From NCBI RefSeq assembly GCF_002288305.1, contig NZ_CP016779.1:124001-188000 (forward strand): 64,000 bases of DNA, written 5' to 3'. The notes beneath the pieces were generated by a model that ran no database searches, had not been told where the DNA came from, and saw only the letters and a list, made by a program, of their open reading frames with translations. Shown piece by piece: positions 8,347 through 17,610 of this stretch (its first letter is position 1; every line of letters begins with the position of its first letter). A program made the position numbers and the translations under genes. Source of the DNA: Candidatus Nanopelagicus abundans. Lineage in GTDB: Bacteria; Actinomycetota; Actinomycetes; Nanopelagicales; Nanopelagicaceae.

Positions 8347-9189
8347 ATGACTAAACCCACTCTTGAAGTTAAGAGTGGGTTTTCTCGTTTAAGAGTTGAT
8401 TTAACTTATCAGGGTACAAATTTTTCTGGTTGGGCAAAACAACCAAATGAGCGAACTGTTCAAGAAGAAGTAGAAAAAGCTTTAAGCATGATTACCCAAA
8501 CTAAAGTTGCAACAATTGTGGCTGGGCGAACTGATGCTGGTGTGCATGCAAAACATCAAGTGATTCACACTGATTTACCAACGCAAACTGATATAAATAA
8601 TTTAGCATTTAGATTAAATCAGATTTTAGATGCAGATATAAGGGTATTAACGGCGCAGTGGGCACCTGATAACTTTCATGCCAGATTTACTGCTATTTCG
8701 CGCACCTATCAATACAAAATAATAGACGCGGGCAAAGTAACTGCGCCCCTAGATAGACATGACAGTACTGAATGGTTTCGCCCATTAGATATTGAATTAA
8801 TGAACTCTGGTTCTAAACTGCTTCTAGGCGCGCATGATTTCTTTGCATTTTGTAAGTTTCGTGAAGGTGGTAGCACCGTAAAGAATCTAATTACATTTAA
8901 TTGGCATCGTGATGAAAAAGATGTTGTAATTTGTGAGATAAGCGCTGATTCTTTTAGATATAACATGGTTAGGAATTTAGTAGGAGCTGCAGTCTGTGTT
9001 GGTGAAGGTAGATTTAAACCAGAGTGGATGCTTGATACTTTAAAAAATAAGGAAAGAATTTCAGATAGTTATGTATTTCCAGCAAAGGGTTTGACTTTGA
9101 TTTCAGTGCAATATCCACCAGTTGAGCAATATTTGAGCAATTATGAGAATTATTTGGCAACCCAAGAGAACTCAGAGGATGAGGGCTGA
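8347..9189 (+). CDS. truA: tRNA pseudouridine(38-40) synthase TruA
   Basis: Converts uridines 38-40 in the tRNA anticodon stem to pseudouridine. The 280-residue product shows the TruA signatures: RVDLTYQGTNFSGWAKQP near the N-terminus, the catalytic aspartate in VAGRTDAGVHAKHQV, and SFRYNMVRNLVGA in the second half. No other ATG, GTG or TTG lies in frame before the conserved region, so ATG 8347 is the start. The first ten or so residues are therefore encoded by the arms of a terminator-like hairpin. Gene order rplQ-truA-rplM is normal for actinobacteria. Confidence 0.95.
   Translation: MTKPTLEVKSGFSRLRVDLTYQGTNFSGWAKQPNERTVQEEVEKALSMITQTKVATIVAGRTDAGVHAKHQVIHTDLPTQTDINNLAFRLNQILDADIRVLTAQWAPDNFHARFTAISRTYQYKIIDAGKVTAPLDRHDSTEWFRPLDIELMNSGSKLLLGAHDFFAFCKFREGGSTVKNLITFNWHRDEKDVVICEISADSFRYNMVRNLVGAAVCVGEGRFKPEWMLDTLKNKERISDSYVFPAKGLTLISVQYPPVEQYLSNYENYLATQENSEDEG
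8353..8383 (+). terminator. Terminator-like hairpin inside the first codons of truA
   Basis: A perfect 12-bp stem (8353-8364 with 8371-8382) with a six-base loop (GAAGTT) ends in TTTT (8380-8383). It has the form of an intrinsic terminator for the alpha operon, although the T run is short. It lies inside codons 3-13 of truA, whose only reasonable start codon is just upstream at 8347. It may reduce read-through from the ribosomal genes into truA; strength in vivo is unknown. Confidence 0.55.
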
Positions 9190-9214
9190 TTTTAAGCGGG
9201 GTGTTAAAGCGGTT

Positions 9215-9244
9215 TTGACCCAAAGCCTCACCTAAAGGTAATCT
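9215..9244 (+). promoter_or_regulatory. Candidate sigma-70-type promoter for rplM-rpsI
   Basis: A TTGACC -35 box (9215-9220), an 18-base spacer and a TAATCT -10 box (9239-9244) lie in the truA-rplM gap, leaving a 5' UTR of roughly 50 bases before the GTG at 9302. The match to the housekeeping consensus is good and the location is sensible for an independently transcribed L13-S9 operon. It is a sequence-based prediction only. Confidence 0.5.
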
Positions 9245-9301
9245 TGCCCCTCTGGAAATGACCCGATAGGGAAAATCCTTTAATAAGAAAGCGAGATAAC
9301 T

Positions 9302-9757
9302 GTGCGCACTTTTACACCAAAAGCTGGTGATATCACCCGCAGTTGGTATGTCATTGACGCGCAAGATGTAGTGCTAGGTCGTCTTGCTACACATGCAGCA
9401 CACTTACTTTACGGAAAACATAAAACTACATTTGCCCCTCATATGGATATGGGTGATTTTGTAGTTGTTATTAATGCTGAGAAGGTAGTTTTAACTGGAT
9501 CAAAGAGTTCACAAAAGTTTGCTCACCAACACTCTGGTTATCCAGGTGGTATGACCTCAACTGTTTACGCAGATTTATTTGAGAAGTTTCCAACCCGTGC
9601 GGTTGAGAAAGCAATTAAAGGAATGTTGCCAAAGAATTCAATTGGTAGATCAGCTGCAACCAAACTAAAGGTTTACGCAGGATCTGAGCATCCACATGCA
9701 GCACAAAATCCAAAGGTTTTTGAATTTAACCAAGTTTCCCAGATCGCAAAGAAGTAA
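9302..9757 (+). CDS. rplM: 50S ribosomal protein L13
   Basis: Ribosomal protein uL13, an early assembly protein of the large subunit. The 151-residue product starts with GTG at 9302, giving [20 protein letters not shown]. It contains the family's [16 protein letters not shown] and the HSGYPGG signature, then [20 protein letters not shown]. rpsI begins ten bases after its stop, the conserved L13-S9 pair. The preceding 112-base gap carries a candidate promoter. Confidence 0.97.
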   Translation: MRTFTPKAGDITRSWYVIDAQDVVLGRLATHAAHLLYGKHKTTFAPHMDMGDFVVVINAEKVVLTGSKSSQKFAHQHSGYPGGMTSTVYADLFEKFPTRAVEKAIKGMLPKNSIGRSAATKLKVYAGSEHPHAAQNPKVFEFNQVSQIAKK

Positions 9758-9767
9758 TAGGAGAGTA

Positions 9768-10250
9768 ATGTCTAACGAGATTATTGAAACTACCGAAGAG
9801 GATCTACCTACTTCATACAGTTCAAGCACACCAGCCGCAGCAACTAATCGCAAAGCAATCACCGCACCAGGTGGAGGCGTTGGTCGTCGTAAAGAGGCAG
9901 TTGCTCGAGTTCGCTTAGTTCCAGGATCTGGTCGATGGGTTGTAAATGGCAAGCCACTTGAGGTTTATTTTCCAAATAAGGTTCATCAACAATCAGTTTC
10001 TGAACCATTTCGCACGGTAGGTGCAGAGGGTACATACGATGTATTTGCTCGCATTGATGGTGGCGGAACATCTGGTCAAGCTGGCGCACTTCGTTTAGGT
10101 GTAGCACGTGCTTTAAATGAAATTGATAGTGATGCAAATCGTCCAACACTTAAGAAGGCTGGCTTCTTAACACGGGATGCCCGCGTAATTGAGCGTAAGA
10201 AATATGGTCTTAAGAAAGCTCGTAAGCGTTCACAATATAGCAAGCGCTAA
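9768..10250 (+). CDS. rpsI: 30S ribosomal protein S9
   Basis: Ribosomal protein uS9, whose C-terminal tail reaches the P-site tRNA. I chose ATG 9768 because it follows a GGAGAG ribosome-binding site just after the rplM stop; a longer frame would overlap rplM. The 160-residue product has an acidic, unstructured N-terminal extension of about 35 residues, then the S9 core ([32 protein letters not shown]) and the conserved basic tail ending RKRSQYSKR. glmM follows after 24 bases. Confidence 0.97.
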   Translation: MSNEIIETTEEDLPTSYSSSTPAAATNRKAITAPGGGVGRRKEAVARVRLVPGSGRWVVNGKPLEVYFPNKVHQQSVSEPFRTVGAEGTYDVFARIDGGGTSGQAGALRLGVARALNEIDSDANRPTLKKAGFLTRDARVIERKKYGLKKARKRSQYSKR

Positions 10251-10274
10251 TTACTTAACTCGATTAAATCTAAT

Positions 10275-11618
10275 ATGGCCCTCTTCGGCACCGATGGTGT
10301 ACGAGGTGTAGCTAATGTTGATCTCACAGCTGAACTTGCAGTTGATTTAGCAATTGCAGCCGCACATGTTTTAGGTGAAATTGGTGCATTTGCTGGACAT
10401 CGACCAAAAGCAATTGTTGCTCAAGATTCTCGCGCATCTGGTGATTTTTTAGAGTCAGCAGTTGTTGCTGGCTTAACTAGCGCCGGTGTTGATGTTTACC
10501 GAGTCGGTGTATTACCAACACCTGCAGTTGCCTTCTTAGTAAAAGAAAGTAATGCTGATCTTGGCGTAATGATTAGTGCATCTCATAATCCAATGCCAGA
10601 TAACGGCATTAAGTTTTTTGCTAAAGGTGGAGATAAATTAGCGGATCAGGTTGAAGCACAAATTGAAGCCAGGTTAGGTGAGAGTTGGAATAGGCCCACC
10701 GGATTAGATGTTGGCCGAATATTTTTCGATGAAAGTGCAAAAAAGAGATACATAGAGCACCTGCTTTCTACTATGAGTACAAAATTAACTGGACTTAAGG
10801 TAGTTGTGGATTGCGCTAACGGGGCAGCATCAACCGTGGCGCCGAGTGCGTATGAGCAGGCTGGTGCGGTGGTAACTGCAATTTCTGCCACCCCAACTGG
10901 TTGGAATATTAATGAGAATTGTGGTTCTACTCATTTAGATAACTTAATTAATGAGGTTAAAAAATCTGGCGCTGATATTGGTATTGCCCATGACGGTGAT
11001 GCAGATCGATGTTTGATGGTTGCAAAAAACGGTGAAATTATAGATGGTGATCAGATTTTAAATATTTTAGCCACCGCCTATTTAGCAGAAGGTAAGTTAA
11101 ATAAACAGACCGTTGTTGGAACAGTTATGAGCAATCTTGGCTTCATTAAGTCTATGCAAGCAGCTGATATAAAAGTTGAAAAAACTGCAGTTGGTGATCG
11201 ATATGTATTAGAGAAGATGCTTGAAAATGATTACACCCTAGGTGGTGAGCAATCAGGACATATTATTATGCGTCAATTCTCAAATACTGGAGATGGCTTA
11301 TTAACTGCCCTACAGGTAATGCAAGTTGTTGTGAAATCAAAAAAGTCACTTCAAGAGCTAGCATCAGCAATGCAGAAGTATCCACAGATTTTGATAAATG
11401 TTAAAGATGTAGCAAAAGAAAAACTTGCAGCCTCAGCAAAAATTAAGGATGCAATTTTAGAATCAGAGAAAGAATTAGCAGGTAGTGGGCGAGTACTACT
11501 ACGTGCATCTGGCACAGAGTCACTGGTACGGGTAATGGTTGAAGCAAATGATTTAGAATTAGCTCAAAAGGTCGCAGATTCATTGGCTCAACTAGTAAGA
11601 TCAGAACTTAAGCAATAA
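10275..11618 (+). CDS. glmM: Phosphoglucosamine mutase
   Basis: Interconverts glucosamine-6-phosphate and glucosamine-1-phosphate on the way to UDP-N-acetylglucosamine for the cell wall. The 447-residue protein has the four-domain phosphohexomutase layout: FGTDGVRG at the N-terminus, the phosphoserine loop ISASHNP with Ser103 as the active serine, the metal-binding DGDADR, and the C-terminal phosphate-binding RASGTESLVRVMVE. It lies 24 bases after rpsI and 12 before glmS, so the two sequential enzymes are adjacent. Confidence 0.97.
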   Translation: MALFGTDGVRGVANVDLTAELAVDLAIAAAHVLGEIGAFAGHRPKAIVAQDSRASGDFLESAVVAGLTSAGVDVYRVGVLPTPAVAFLVKESNADLGVMISASHNPMPDNGIKFFAKGGDKLADQVEAQIEARLGESWNRPTGLDVGRIFFDESAKKRYIEHLLSTMSTKLTGLKVVVDCANGAASTVAPSAYEQAGAVVTAISATPTGWNINENCGSTHLDNLINEVKKSGADIGIAHDGDADRCLMVAKNGEIIDGDQILNILATAYLAEGKLNKQTVVGTVMSNLGFIKSMQAADIKVEKTAVGDRYVLEKMLENDYTLGGEQSGHIIMRQFSNTGDGLLTALQVMQVVVKSKKSLQELASAMQKYPQILINVKDVAKEKLAASAKIKDAILESEKELAGSGRVLLRASGTESLVRVMVEANDLELAQKVADSLAQLVRSELKQ

Positions 11619-11630
11619 AGGGAGTTAACA

Positions 11631-13436
11631 ATGTGCGGGATAGTTGGCTATACCGGAAAAAACTCCGCACTTACTCCTGTACTTGATGGTCTGCGCCGAC
11701 TTGAATACCGAGGCTATGACTCAGCCGGAATTGCACTTGCAACACAAGTTGGTAAACCTTTATATGTTGAAAAACAAGCTGGTAAATTAAAAAATCTTGA
11801 AGAGGCACTAGTTAAGAAATCAGATTCAAACAGCGGAATTGGTCATACTAGGTGGGCAACACATGGTGGACCTACCGATACTAATGCGCATCCGCATTTA
11901 GATAATGAAGGTAAGTTGGCGCTAATTCACAATGGAATTATTGAAAATTATGTAGAACTCAGGCAGCAACTAGAAAAACTTGGGCATAAATTTAAATCTG
12001 AAACCGATACCGAATCAGTAGTTCACTTGCTAAGTGATGCTCGTAAAGATAATAATGGAGACTTAGCCGCAGCAATGAGACAAGTTTGTAAGCAACTTAA
12101 AGGCTCATTTACTCTTCTTGCGATCCACTCTGATAATCCTTCACATATTGTTGGAGCGCGCCGTAACTCACCATTAGTAGTTGGTGTTGGCGAAGGTGAA
12201 AATTTTCTTGCCTCTGATGTAGCAGCTTTTATAGCACACACAAAAATTGCCCTTGAATTGGGTCAAGACCAGGTTGTTGAGATAACCCCAAACTCTGTTG
12301 TAGTAACAGACTTATCAGGTCAGATTGTTAAGGCAAAAGAGTATGAGATTTCCTGGGATGTAAGTGCGGCTGAACGTGGTGGATTTACTCACTTTATGCT
12401 TAAAGAAATTTATGAACAACCAAAAGCGATAGCTGACACATTAATTGGCCGATTAAACGGTCTTAACTTAAAACTTAATTTTAAAAAGTTTGAAAAAATT
12501 GTAATTATTGCCTGCGGTACCGCTTATAACGCAGGTTTGGTAGGCAAATATGCAATTGAAAAGTGGGCGCAAATCCCAGTAGATGTTGAACTTGCCTCTG
12601 AGTATCGATACCGAGAGCCATCTCTTAATAAAAAGACTTTAGTAATAGCGATCTCACAATCTGGTGAAACTATGGATACTTTAATGGCGCTACGTTATGC
12701 AAAATCAAAGGGTGCAACAATTCTTTCAGTTTGTAATACAAATGGCTCAACTATTGGCCGGGAATCAGATGAAGTTCTATATACACATGCTGGGCCTGAG
12801 ATAGCTGTCGCATCAACTAAGGCTTTTGCAACACAATTAATTGCAATGTATTTAATTGGCTTAGAAATAGGTAGAAAGCTGAAGAAGTTAAGTAACAACG
12901 AAATTAAAGAGATTACTGAGCAACTTACTCAGTTACCAGCAAAGGTTGAGCAAATACTTGAAACTGTTGAGCCACTAAGGGAACTGACTCGAAAATTTAA
13001 GAGTGCAGAGTCTGTATTATTTTTAGGCCGCCATGTTGGATATCCAACTGCCCTCGAGGGAGCTCTTAAATTAAAAGAGCTTGCTTACATGCATGCTGAA
13101 GGTTTTGCAGGTGGTGAGTTAAAACATGGACCGATTGCATTAATTGATAACGGAACACCGGTGGTTGCAATTATGCCTACTTCTTCCGGAATATTAGCTG
13201 AGAAGATGGCAAGTAATATTCAAGAAGTGAAAGCAAGAGGTGCGGTAGTAATTGTAATTAGTGATTCTGAATTTACTGGAGCTGATCATTTAATTCGTAT
13301 CCCAGAAGCTAATCAGTTACTACAACCAGTTTTATCTGTTGTACCACTACAGGTAATCGCATATGAAATGGCAGTGGCACGAGGAAATGATGTTGATCAA
13401 CCTCGTAACCTAGCTAAATCAGTAACAGTTGAGTAA
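11631..13436 (+). CDS. glmS: Glutamine--fructose-6-phosphate aminotransferase (isomerizing)
   Basis: Makes glucosamine-6-phosphate from fructose-6-phosphate and glutamine, the first step of amino-sugar synthesis. The 601-residue protein has the N-terminal class II amidotransferase domain beginning MCGIVGY (the cysteine becomes the catalytic N-terminus) with the HTRWATHG segment, then two SIS sugar-isomerase domains (AISQSGETMDTL; the second around GALKLKELAYMHAEGF) and the terminal QPRNLAKSVTVE. A GGGAG site precedes the ATG. No glmS ribozyme was recognised upstream, where only 12 bases separate it from glmM. Confidence 0.97.
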   Translation: MCGIVGYTGKNSALTPVLDGLRRLEYRGYDSAGIALATQVGKPLYVEKQAGKLKNLEEALVKKSDSNSGIGHTRWATHGGPTDTNAHPHLDNEGKLALIHNGIIENYVELRQQLEKLGHKFKSETDTESVVHLLSDARKDNNGDLAAAMRQVCKQLKGSFTLLAIHSDNPSHIVGARRNSPLVVGVGEGENFLASDVAAFIAHTKIALELGQDQVVEITPNSVVVTDLSGQIVKAKEYEISWDVSAAERGGFTHFMLKEIYEQPKAIADTLIGRLNGLNLKLNFKKFEKIVIIACGTAYNAGLVGKYAIEKWAQIPVDVELASEYRYREPSLNKKTLVIAISQSGETMDTLMALRYAKSKGATILSVCNTNGSTIGRESDEVLYTHAGPEIAVASTKAFATQLIAMYLIGLEIGRKLKKLSNNEIKEITEQLTQLPAKVEQILETVEPLRELTRKFKSAESVLFLGRHVGYPTALEGALKLKELAYMHAEGFAGGELKHGPIALIDNGTPVVAIMPTSSGILAEKMASNIQEVKARGAVVIVISDSEFTGADHLIRIPEANQLLQPVLSVVPLQVIAYEMAVARGNDVDQPRNLAKSVTVE

Positions 13437-13440
13437 GTAG

Positions 13441-14106
13441 ATGCCAGAACAAAGACGGAAGCAGAAGAACTCTGCAGTTAAGTTGACAATTCTATTTACT
13501 GGTATTTATGCGTTAATAACTCAACAAGTATTAGCAAACTCATGGATTAGAAGGTTAGATGAATGGATCTATGATCGTAGTTTTCTTTTAGTGGCACCTA
13601 ATAAAACTCCAACCTTGGTAATTCTAATTGATGATCTTGGCCTGCGATGGGTAACATCAGCCATTTTATTAATTACTGCAATTCTAATTAGTAAAAGGTT
13701 TAATTCATGGCGGCCAGTAAATTTATCACTGCTCGCATTATTTTTACTTAATCTTACTGTTGGTGCATCTAAATTATTATTTGGTAGAACTAAACCAAGC
13801 ACAGGATATGACTTATTTTTTACAGACAGTGGGCTTTCTTATCCAAGTGGGCATGCTGCAAATGCTGTTCTTACCTGGGGAATGCTTGCTTATCTAATTT
13901 TTAGATATTCACATAAAGAGCCGTTCGAAGGTATGCGCCTTACCTGGTTTGTATCTATTGTTACTATCGGAGTCTGTTTGGCATCTTTATATAGAAATAC
14001 ACATTGGTTTTCAGATTTATTAGGCGGCCTATTTATTGGTTCAGCACTTTTAGTTGCAATTATTGCAATTGATCGATCAATTACCTCAGATCGCCAACCC
14101 TCATAA
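13441..14106 (+). CDS. PAP2-family membrane phosphatase
   Basis: Predicted integral-membrane phosphatase of the PAP2 superfamily, which dephosphorylates lipid phosphates such as undecaprenyl pyrophosphate or phosphatidate. The 221-residue product has about five or six hydrophobic helices. It shows the PAP2 motifs KLLFGRTKPS (with KP where RP is usual), YPSGHAAN and RNTHWFSDLLGG, which contains the catalytic-type histidine and aspartate. It starts four bases after glmS and ends 20 before alr, in a cluster of cell-wall precursor genes, which suits a role in recycling lipid carrier. The substrate is not determined by the sequence. Confidence 0.8.
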   Translation: MPEQRRKQKNSAVKLTILFTGIYALITQQVLANSWIRRLDEWIYDRSFLLVAPNKTPTLVILIDDLGLRWVTSAILLITAILISKRFNSWRPVNLSLLALFLLNLTVGASKLLFGRTKPSTGYDLFFTDSGLSYPSGHAANAVLTWGMLAYLIFRYSHKEPFEGMRLTWFVSIVTIGVCLASLYRNTHWFSDLLGGLFIGSALLVAIIAIDRSITSDRQPS

Positions 14107-14126
14107 GGGGCAGGTAGGCTAATTAC

Positions 14127-15251
14127 ATGAGTCGTGCCAGTGTTGAAATAAGTCTTTCTGCAATAACACAAAATTTTAAATCAATAAAAAGGCGAACTAC
14201 TGCCGATGTGTTAGCAGTTGTTAAAGCTGATGCTTATGGTCATGGCTTAATTCCAGTTTCAAAAGCTTTAGAAGAAGCTGGTGCTGATTGGTTTGGTACT
14301 GCCTTACTTGAAGAGGCAATTAATCTTCGCAAAGCTGGAATATTAAAACCAATAATTAGTTGGCTTACACCTCTGGGTGAGGATTTTAAAAGCGCAATTG
14401 ATCTAGATATTGATTTAGGTATTCCTTCCATTGATCTTCTAGATGAAGTTATTAAAGCCGCATCCCTAACCGGTAAAGCTGCTCGTATTCATCTTGAAAT
14501 TGATACTGGGATGAGCCGGGGTGGAGCGTTATCAGAGTGGGACCAACTAATTAAATCTGTTTTAGCAGGAGTTAATTTAAAGCAACTAAAAGTTATCGGC
14601 ATCTGGTCACATTTTGCTAGGGCTGATGAGCCAGATGAATTAATGAATCAAGAACAACTAAGTTTATTTGAGCAAAGAGTTAATCAGGCCAAGGCAGCTG
14701 GTATTGATGCCCAATTTATTCATATTGCAAATTCAGCGGCGTTATTCACAAACAAGAGTGCACATAAAAATATTATTCGCTCAGGTATAGCTTTATTTGG
14801 ATTAAGTCCAGATGTTAAAACTATTGGAGATTCTTCTTCACTTAGTTTAAAGCCTGCCATGAAGTTAAAAGCAAAACTAAACTTAGTTAAAGAAGTTAAG
14901 GCAGGATCAAGTGTTGGCTATGGCGGTACTGCAGTATTAAAGAGTGATACTAAACTTGGCGTGGTTGCACTTGGTTATGCAGATGGAATCCCTCGAAGCA
15001 CAAATAATCTAGCTGGAGTATTTGTAGATAAAAAACGTGCTCCAATAATTGGCCGAGTTTCTATGGATCAATTTGTAGTGGATTTAGGTATCACATCTAC
15101 TGCAAAAGCAGGGGATGAGGTAATTGTTTTTGGCGATGGTAGTAATGGTGAGTACACAGTAGATGAGTGGGCTAAGGCAGCTAACACAATAAATTATGAG
15201 ATTATCACCCGAATCGGCCCACGTGTGCCTAGAATCTACCCTCGTGAGTGA
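14127..15251 (+). CDS. alr: Alanine racemase
   Basis: PLP-dependent interconversion of L- and D-alanine, supplying D-alanine for peptidoglycan. The 374-residue product has the PLP-binding lysine in VVKADAYGHG (Lys33), the EIDTGMSRGG segment, the catalytic-type tyrosine in SVGYGG, and the VSMDQFVVDL region near the C-terminal beta domain. In many actinobacteria acpS and nnrE lie between glmS and alr; here a PAP2 gene takes that place. The gene overlaps the next one (livG) by eight bases. Confidence 0.97.
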   Translation: MSRASVEISLSAITQNFKSIKRRTTADVLAVVKADAYGHGLIPVSKALEEAGADWFGTALLEEAINLRKAGILKPIISWLTPLGEDFKSAIDLDIDLGIPSIDLLDEVIKAASLTGKAARIHLEIDTGMSRGGALSEWDQLIKSVLAGVNLKQLKVIGIWSHFARADEPDELMNQEQLSLFEQRVNQAKAAGIDAQFIHIANSAALFTNKSAHKNIIRSGIALFGLSPDVKTIGDSSSLSLKPAMKLKAKLNLVKEVKAGSSVGYGGTAVLKSDTKLGVVALGYADGIPRSTNNLAGVFVDKKRAPIIGRVSMDQFVVDLGITSTAKAGDEVIVFGDGSNGEYTVDEWAKAANTINYEIITRIGPRVPRIYPRE

Positions 15252-16005
15252 TTCAAATCTGCTTTCAATTAAGTCGTTATCAGTTTCATTTGGTGGATTA
15301 AAGGCGTTAGCAGATGTAAATTTAGATTTACATAAAAATGAAGTGATCGGTTTAATAGGACCAAACGGTGCCGGAAAAACAACTTTATTTAATGCACTAT
15401 CTGGACTAGTTGATGTTGAATCTGGCTCACTTGAAATAAATGGAAAATCTCATAAATGGCCAAAACCTTATGAGCTAATTGATCTTAAGATCTCTCGCAC
15501 CCTACAGGGAGTAGGTTTATTTCCAGAGTTAACAGTTTTAGAGAATGTAATGATTGGTGCTAGCAAGAGTGCTAGCAGTGGTTTAATTTCATCAGCCCTT
15601 GGTTTAAGTGGACGTGATGAAGAAAGACTTAAACAGCGCAGCATGACCGCACTTGAGCGTGTTTATGCTTCCGGTATTGCTGATATGCGAGCAGACTCTC
15701 TGCCTTATCCAGTTACAAAAAGAGTTGCAATAGCTAGGGCGTTAGTTAGTGAACCTAAAATTCTTTTACTTGATGAGCCTGCTGGTGGACTTGGATCATC
15801 AGATATTGAGTGGATGAATTCATTAATTCATAATTTAGCTTCACAATGTTCGATAATTTTAGTAGAGCACCATATGGATGTAGTCATGTCAGTTTGTGAT
15901 CGATTATATGTATTAAATTTTGGTCAAGTTATCGCCTCTGGAGATGTTGAAACAGTTCGCAGAGATGAAGCGGTAGTTGCGGCATATTTAGGGGTGAACA
16001 ATTGA
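15244..16005 (+). CDS. livG: Branched-chain amino acid-type ABC transporter, ATP-binding protein LivG
   Basis: One of two ATPases of a hydrophobic-amino-acid-type importer. I chose GTG 15244, inside the end of alr, because it gives a normal N-terminus just before the first strand (NLLSIKSLSVSFGGLKAL); longer versions run through alr. The 253-residue product has Walker A GPNGAGKTT, a Walker B LLLDEPAGG and a C-terminal HHMDVVMSVCDR segment typical of LivG. The signature motif is atypical: PYPVTKRVAIARAL stands where LSGGQ-like residues are expected, which is tolerated in LivG proteins. It overlaps livF by four bases. Confidence 0.9.
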   Translation: MSDSNLLSIKSLSVSFGGLKALADVNLDLHKNEVIGLIGPNGAGKTTLFNALSGLVDVESGSLEINGKSHKWPKPYELIDLKISRTLQGVGLFPELTVLENVMIGASKSASSGLISSALGLSGRDEERLKQRSMTALERVYASGIADMRADSLPYPVTKRVAIARALVSEPKILLLDEPAGGLGSSDIEWMNSLIHNLASQCSIILVEHHMDVVMSVCDRLYVLNFGQVIASGDVETVRRDEAVVAAYLGVNN

Positions 16006-16712
16006 GCCTTGTTGTTGAGAATTTAACTATTGATCATGGTGCGATTAGGGCAATAAGTAATGTTTCTTTTAAAGTTGCCGAAGGTCAACTAGCTGCAATT
16101 ATTGGTGCAAATGGTGCAGGTAAGACCACATTACTTCGAACATTATCTGGCTTAAAAGAATCAGTATCTGGCACTGCTAGTTGGAATGGTCAATCGATCT
16201 TAGAAAAAAAACCAGAGGATCTTGCTAGGTCAGGCATCATGCATGTTTCCGATGGTAAATCGGTAATTGCTGAGTTAAGTGTTAAGGAAAATTTAGCCTT
16301 AACCGGTTTATGGCGAAAAGATAAAAAAGATGTGGCAGCTGCTACTGCGGAGGTAGTAGAACTTTTCCCAATTCTTGGACAGCGAATGGGGCAGATGGCT
16401 GGTTCTTTATCAGGGGGTGAGCGACAGATGTTAGCTATTGGTCGTTCATTAATTGCTCGGCCAAAATTATTACTTCTAGATGAACCCTCCCTTGGCCTAG
16501 CACCTTTAATTGTTGAGCAAATATTTCAATCAATAAAAGATTTAGTAAAGCGGTTAAATTTAACGGTTGTATTAGTTGAACAAAATGCAATGGGCGCTCT
16601 AAAAATTGCTAATGAGGGTATCGTTTTAAGTTTAGGTTCAGTTGTGGCAGTTGATTCAGCCCAGACACTTCTAAATGATCCAGCAGTTCGCACTGCTTAT
16701 TTGGGATTTTAA
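16002..16712 (+). CDS. livF: Branched-chain amino acid-type ABC transporter, ATP-binding protein LivF
   Basis: The second ATPase of the importer. The 236-residue product starts with TTG at 16002, overlapping the livG stop. It has Walker A GANGAGKTT, a full signature motif GSLSGGERQMLAIGRSL, Walker B LLLDEPSLGLAPLIV and the H-loop region replaced by VEQNAMGALKIA, as usual in LivF. The context (livG before, livH immediately after) fixes its role in the same complex at the cytoplasmic membrane. Substrate class is only suggested by family. Confidence 0.93.
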   Translation: MSLVVENLTIDHGAIRAISNVSFKVAEGQLAAIIGANGAGKTTLLRTLSGLKESVSGTASWNGQSILEKKPEDLARSGIMHVSDGKSVIAELSVKENLALTGLWRKDKKDVAAATAEVVELFPILGQRMGQMAGSLSGGERQMLAIGRSLIARPKLLLLDEPSLGLAPLIVEQIFQSIKDLVKRLNLTVVLVEQNAMGALKIANEGIVLSLGSVVAVDSAQTLLNDPAVRTAYLGF

Positions 16713-16713
16713 T

Positions 16714-17610
16714 ATGAATCAATTTATAACAGCAGTATTAACCTCACTTTCAAGTGGCGCCATCTATGCATTAATGTCAATTGCACTTGTATTAGTTTGG
16801 CGCTCTACTCGGGTAATTAATTTTGCTCAAGCAGGTCAAGCAATCCTGACAACCTATATTGGATATGAAGCGGTCACTAGAAGTGGTTCATATTGGGTTG
16901 GCTTAATTTGCGCAGTAATTAGTGGGGCATTACTAGGAGCCGGTATTGATAGATTTTTTATGAGACCAATTTTTAAACGGGTAAATTCAGGGCCAATAGT
17001 AATGATTGCACCAGTTGTTGCTACATTGGCATTACTAGGAATTATTCAAGCAGTAATCGGATTCATTTGGGGATTAAGTTATCAAATTATAGAGGCACCA
17101 ATATCAACCGGTGGATTAAATATATTTGGATCAATTATCGCTTTTAGCCCATTTAATTTAATGGTATTAATAGCAGTTACATTAAGTATGATTTTGTTAA
17201 CTATTTTATTCCAAAAAACTAATATTGGATTAGCTCTTCGTGCTTCAGCATACGCACCTGAAATTGCAAAACTATCCGGAATAAGAGTTGATGCAGTTAG
17301 AACTTTAGGTTGGGCACTAGCAGGAGCTGCAGGTGGCTTAGCTGGGATGCTTTATATACCGGGTACTAACTTATATCCAAATGCTATGGATGTGTTGTTA
17401 GTTTTTGGTTTTATTGCTGCGGTAATCGGTGGCTTAGATAGTTTATTTGGCGCAGTAGCTGGTGCAATGATTTTAGGCTTTGCAGTTAATTTTTCAGCCT
17501 CATATATAAGTTATAAATTAGTTTTCCCAACAGCATTCGTAATTTTAATTTTAGTATTACTTATTAAGCCAAAAGGTATCTTCTCGAGTAGTAAGGGAAG
17601 GAGAGATTAA
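16714..17610 (+). CDS. livH: Branched-chain amino acid-type ABC transporter, permease LivH
   Basis: Membrane permease of the importer. ATG 16714, one base after the livF stop, gives the normal N-terminus MNQFITAVLTSLSSGAIYAL; an in-frame ATG at 16675 lies inside livF and is less likely. The 298-residue product has about eight hydrophobic helices and the family segments ALVLVWRSTRVINFAQAGQ and GLALRASAYAPEIAKLSGI, the latter holding the ATPase-coupling loop. It overlaps livM by one base (TAATG). Confidence 0.92.
   Translation: MNQFITAVLTSLSSGAIYALMSIALVLVWRSTRVINFAQAGQAILTTYIGYEAVTRSGSYWVGLICAVISGALLGAGIDRFFMRPIFKRVNSGPIVMIAPVVATLALLGIIQAVIGFIWGLSYQIIEAPISTGGLNIFGSIIAFSPFNLMVLIAVTLSMILLTILFQKTNIGLALRASAYAPEIAKLSGIRVDAVRTLGWALAGAAGGLAGMLYIPGTNLYPNAMDVLLVFGFIAAVIGGLDSLFGAVAGAMILGFAVNFSASYISYKLVFPTAFVILILVLLIKPKGIFSSSKGRRD

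Noticed and set aside
11619-11630. glmS ribozyme
   Set aside because: Only 12 bases separate glmM and glmS, too few for the ribozyme, and no catalytic core was seen.
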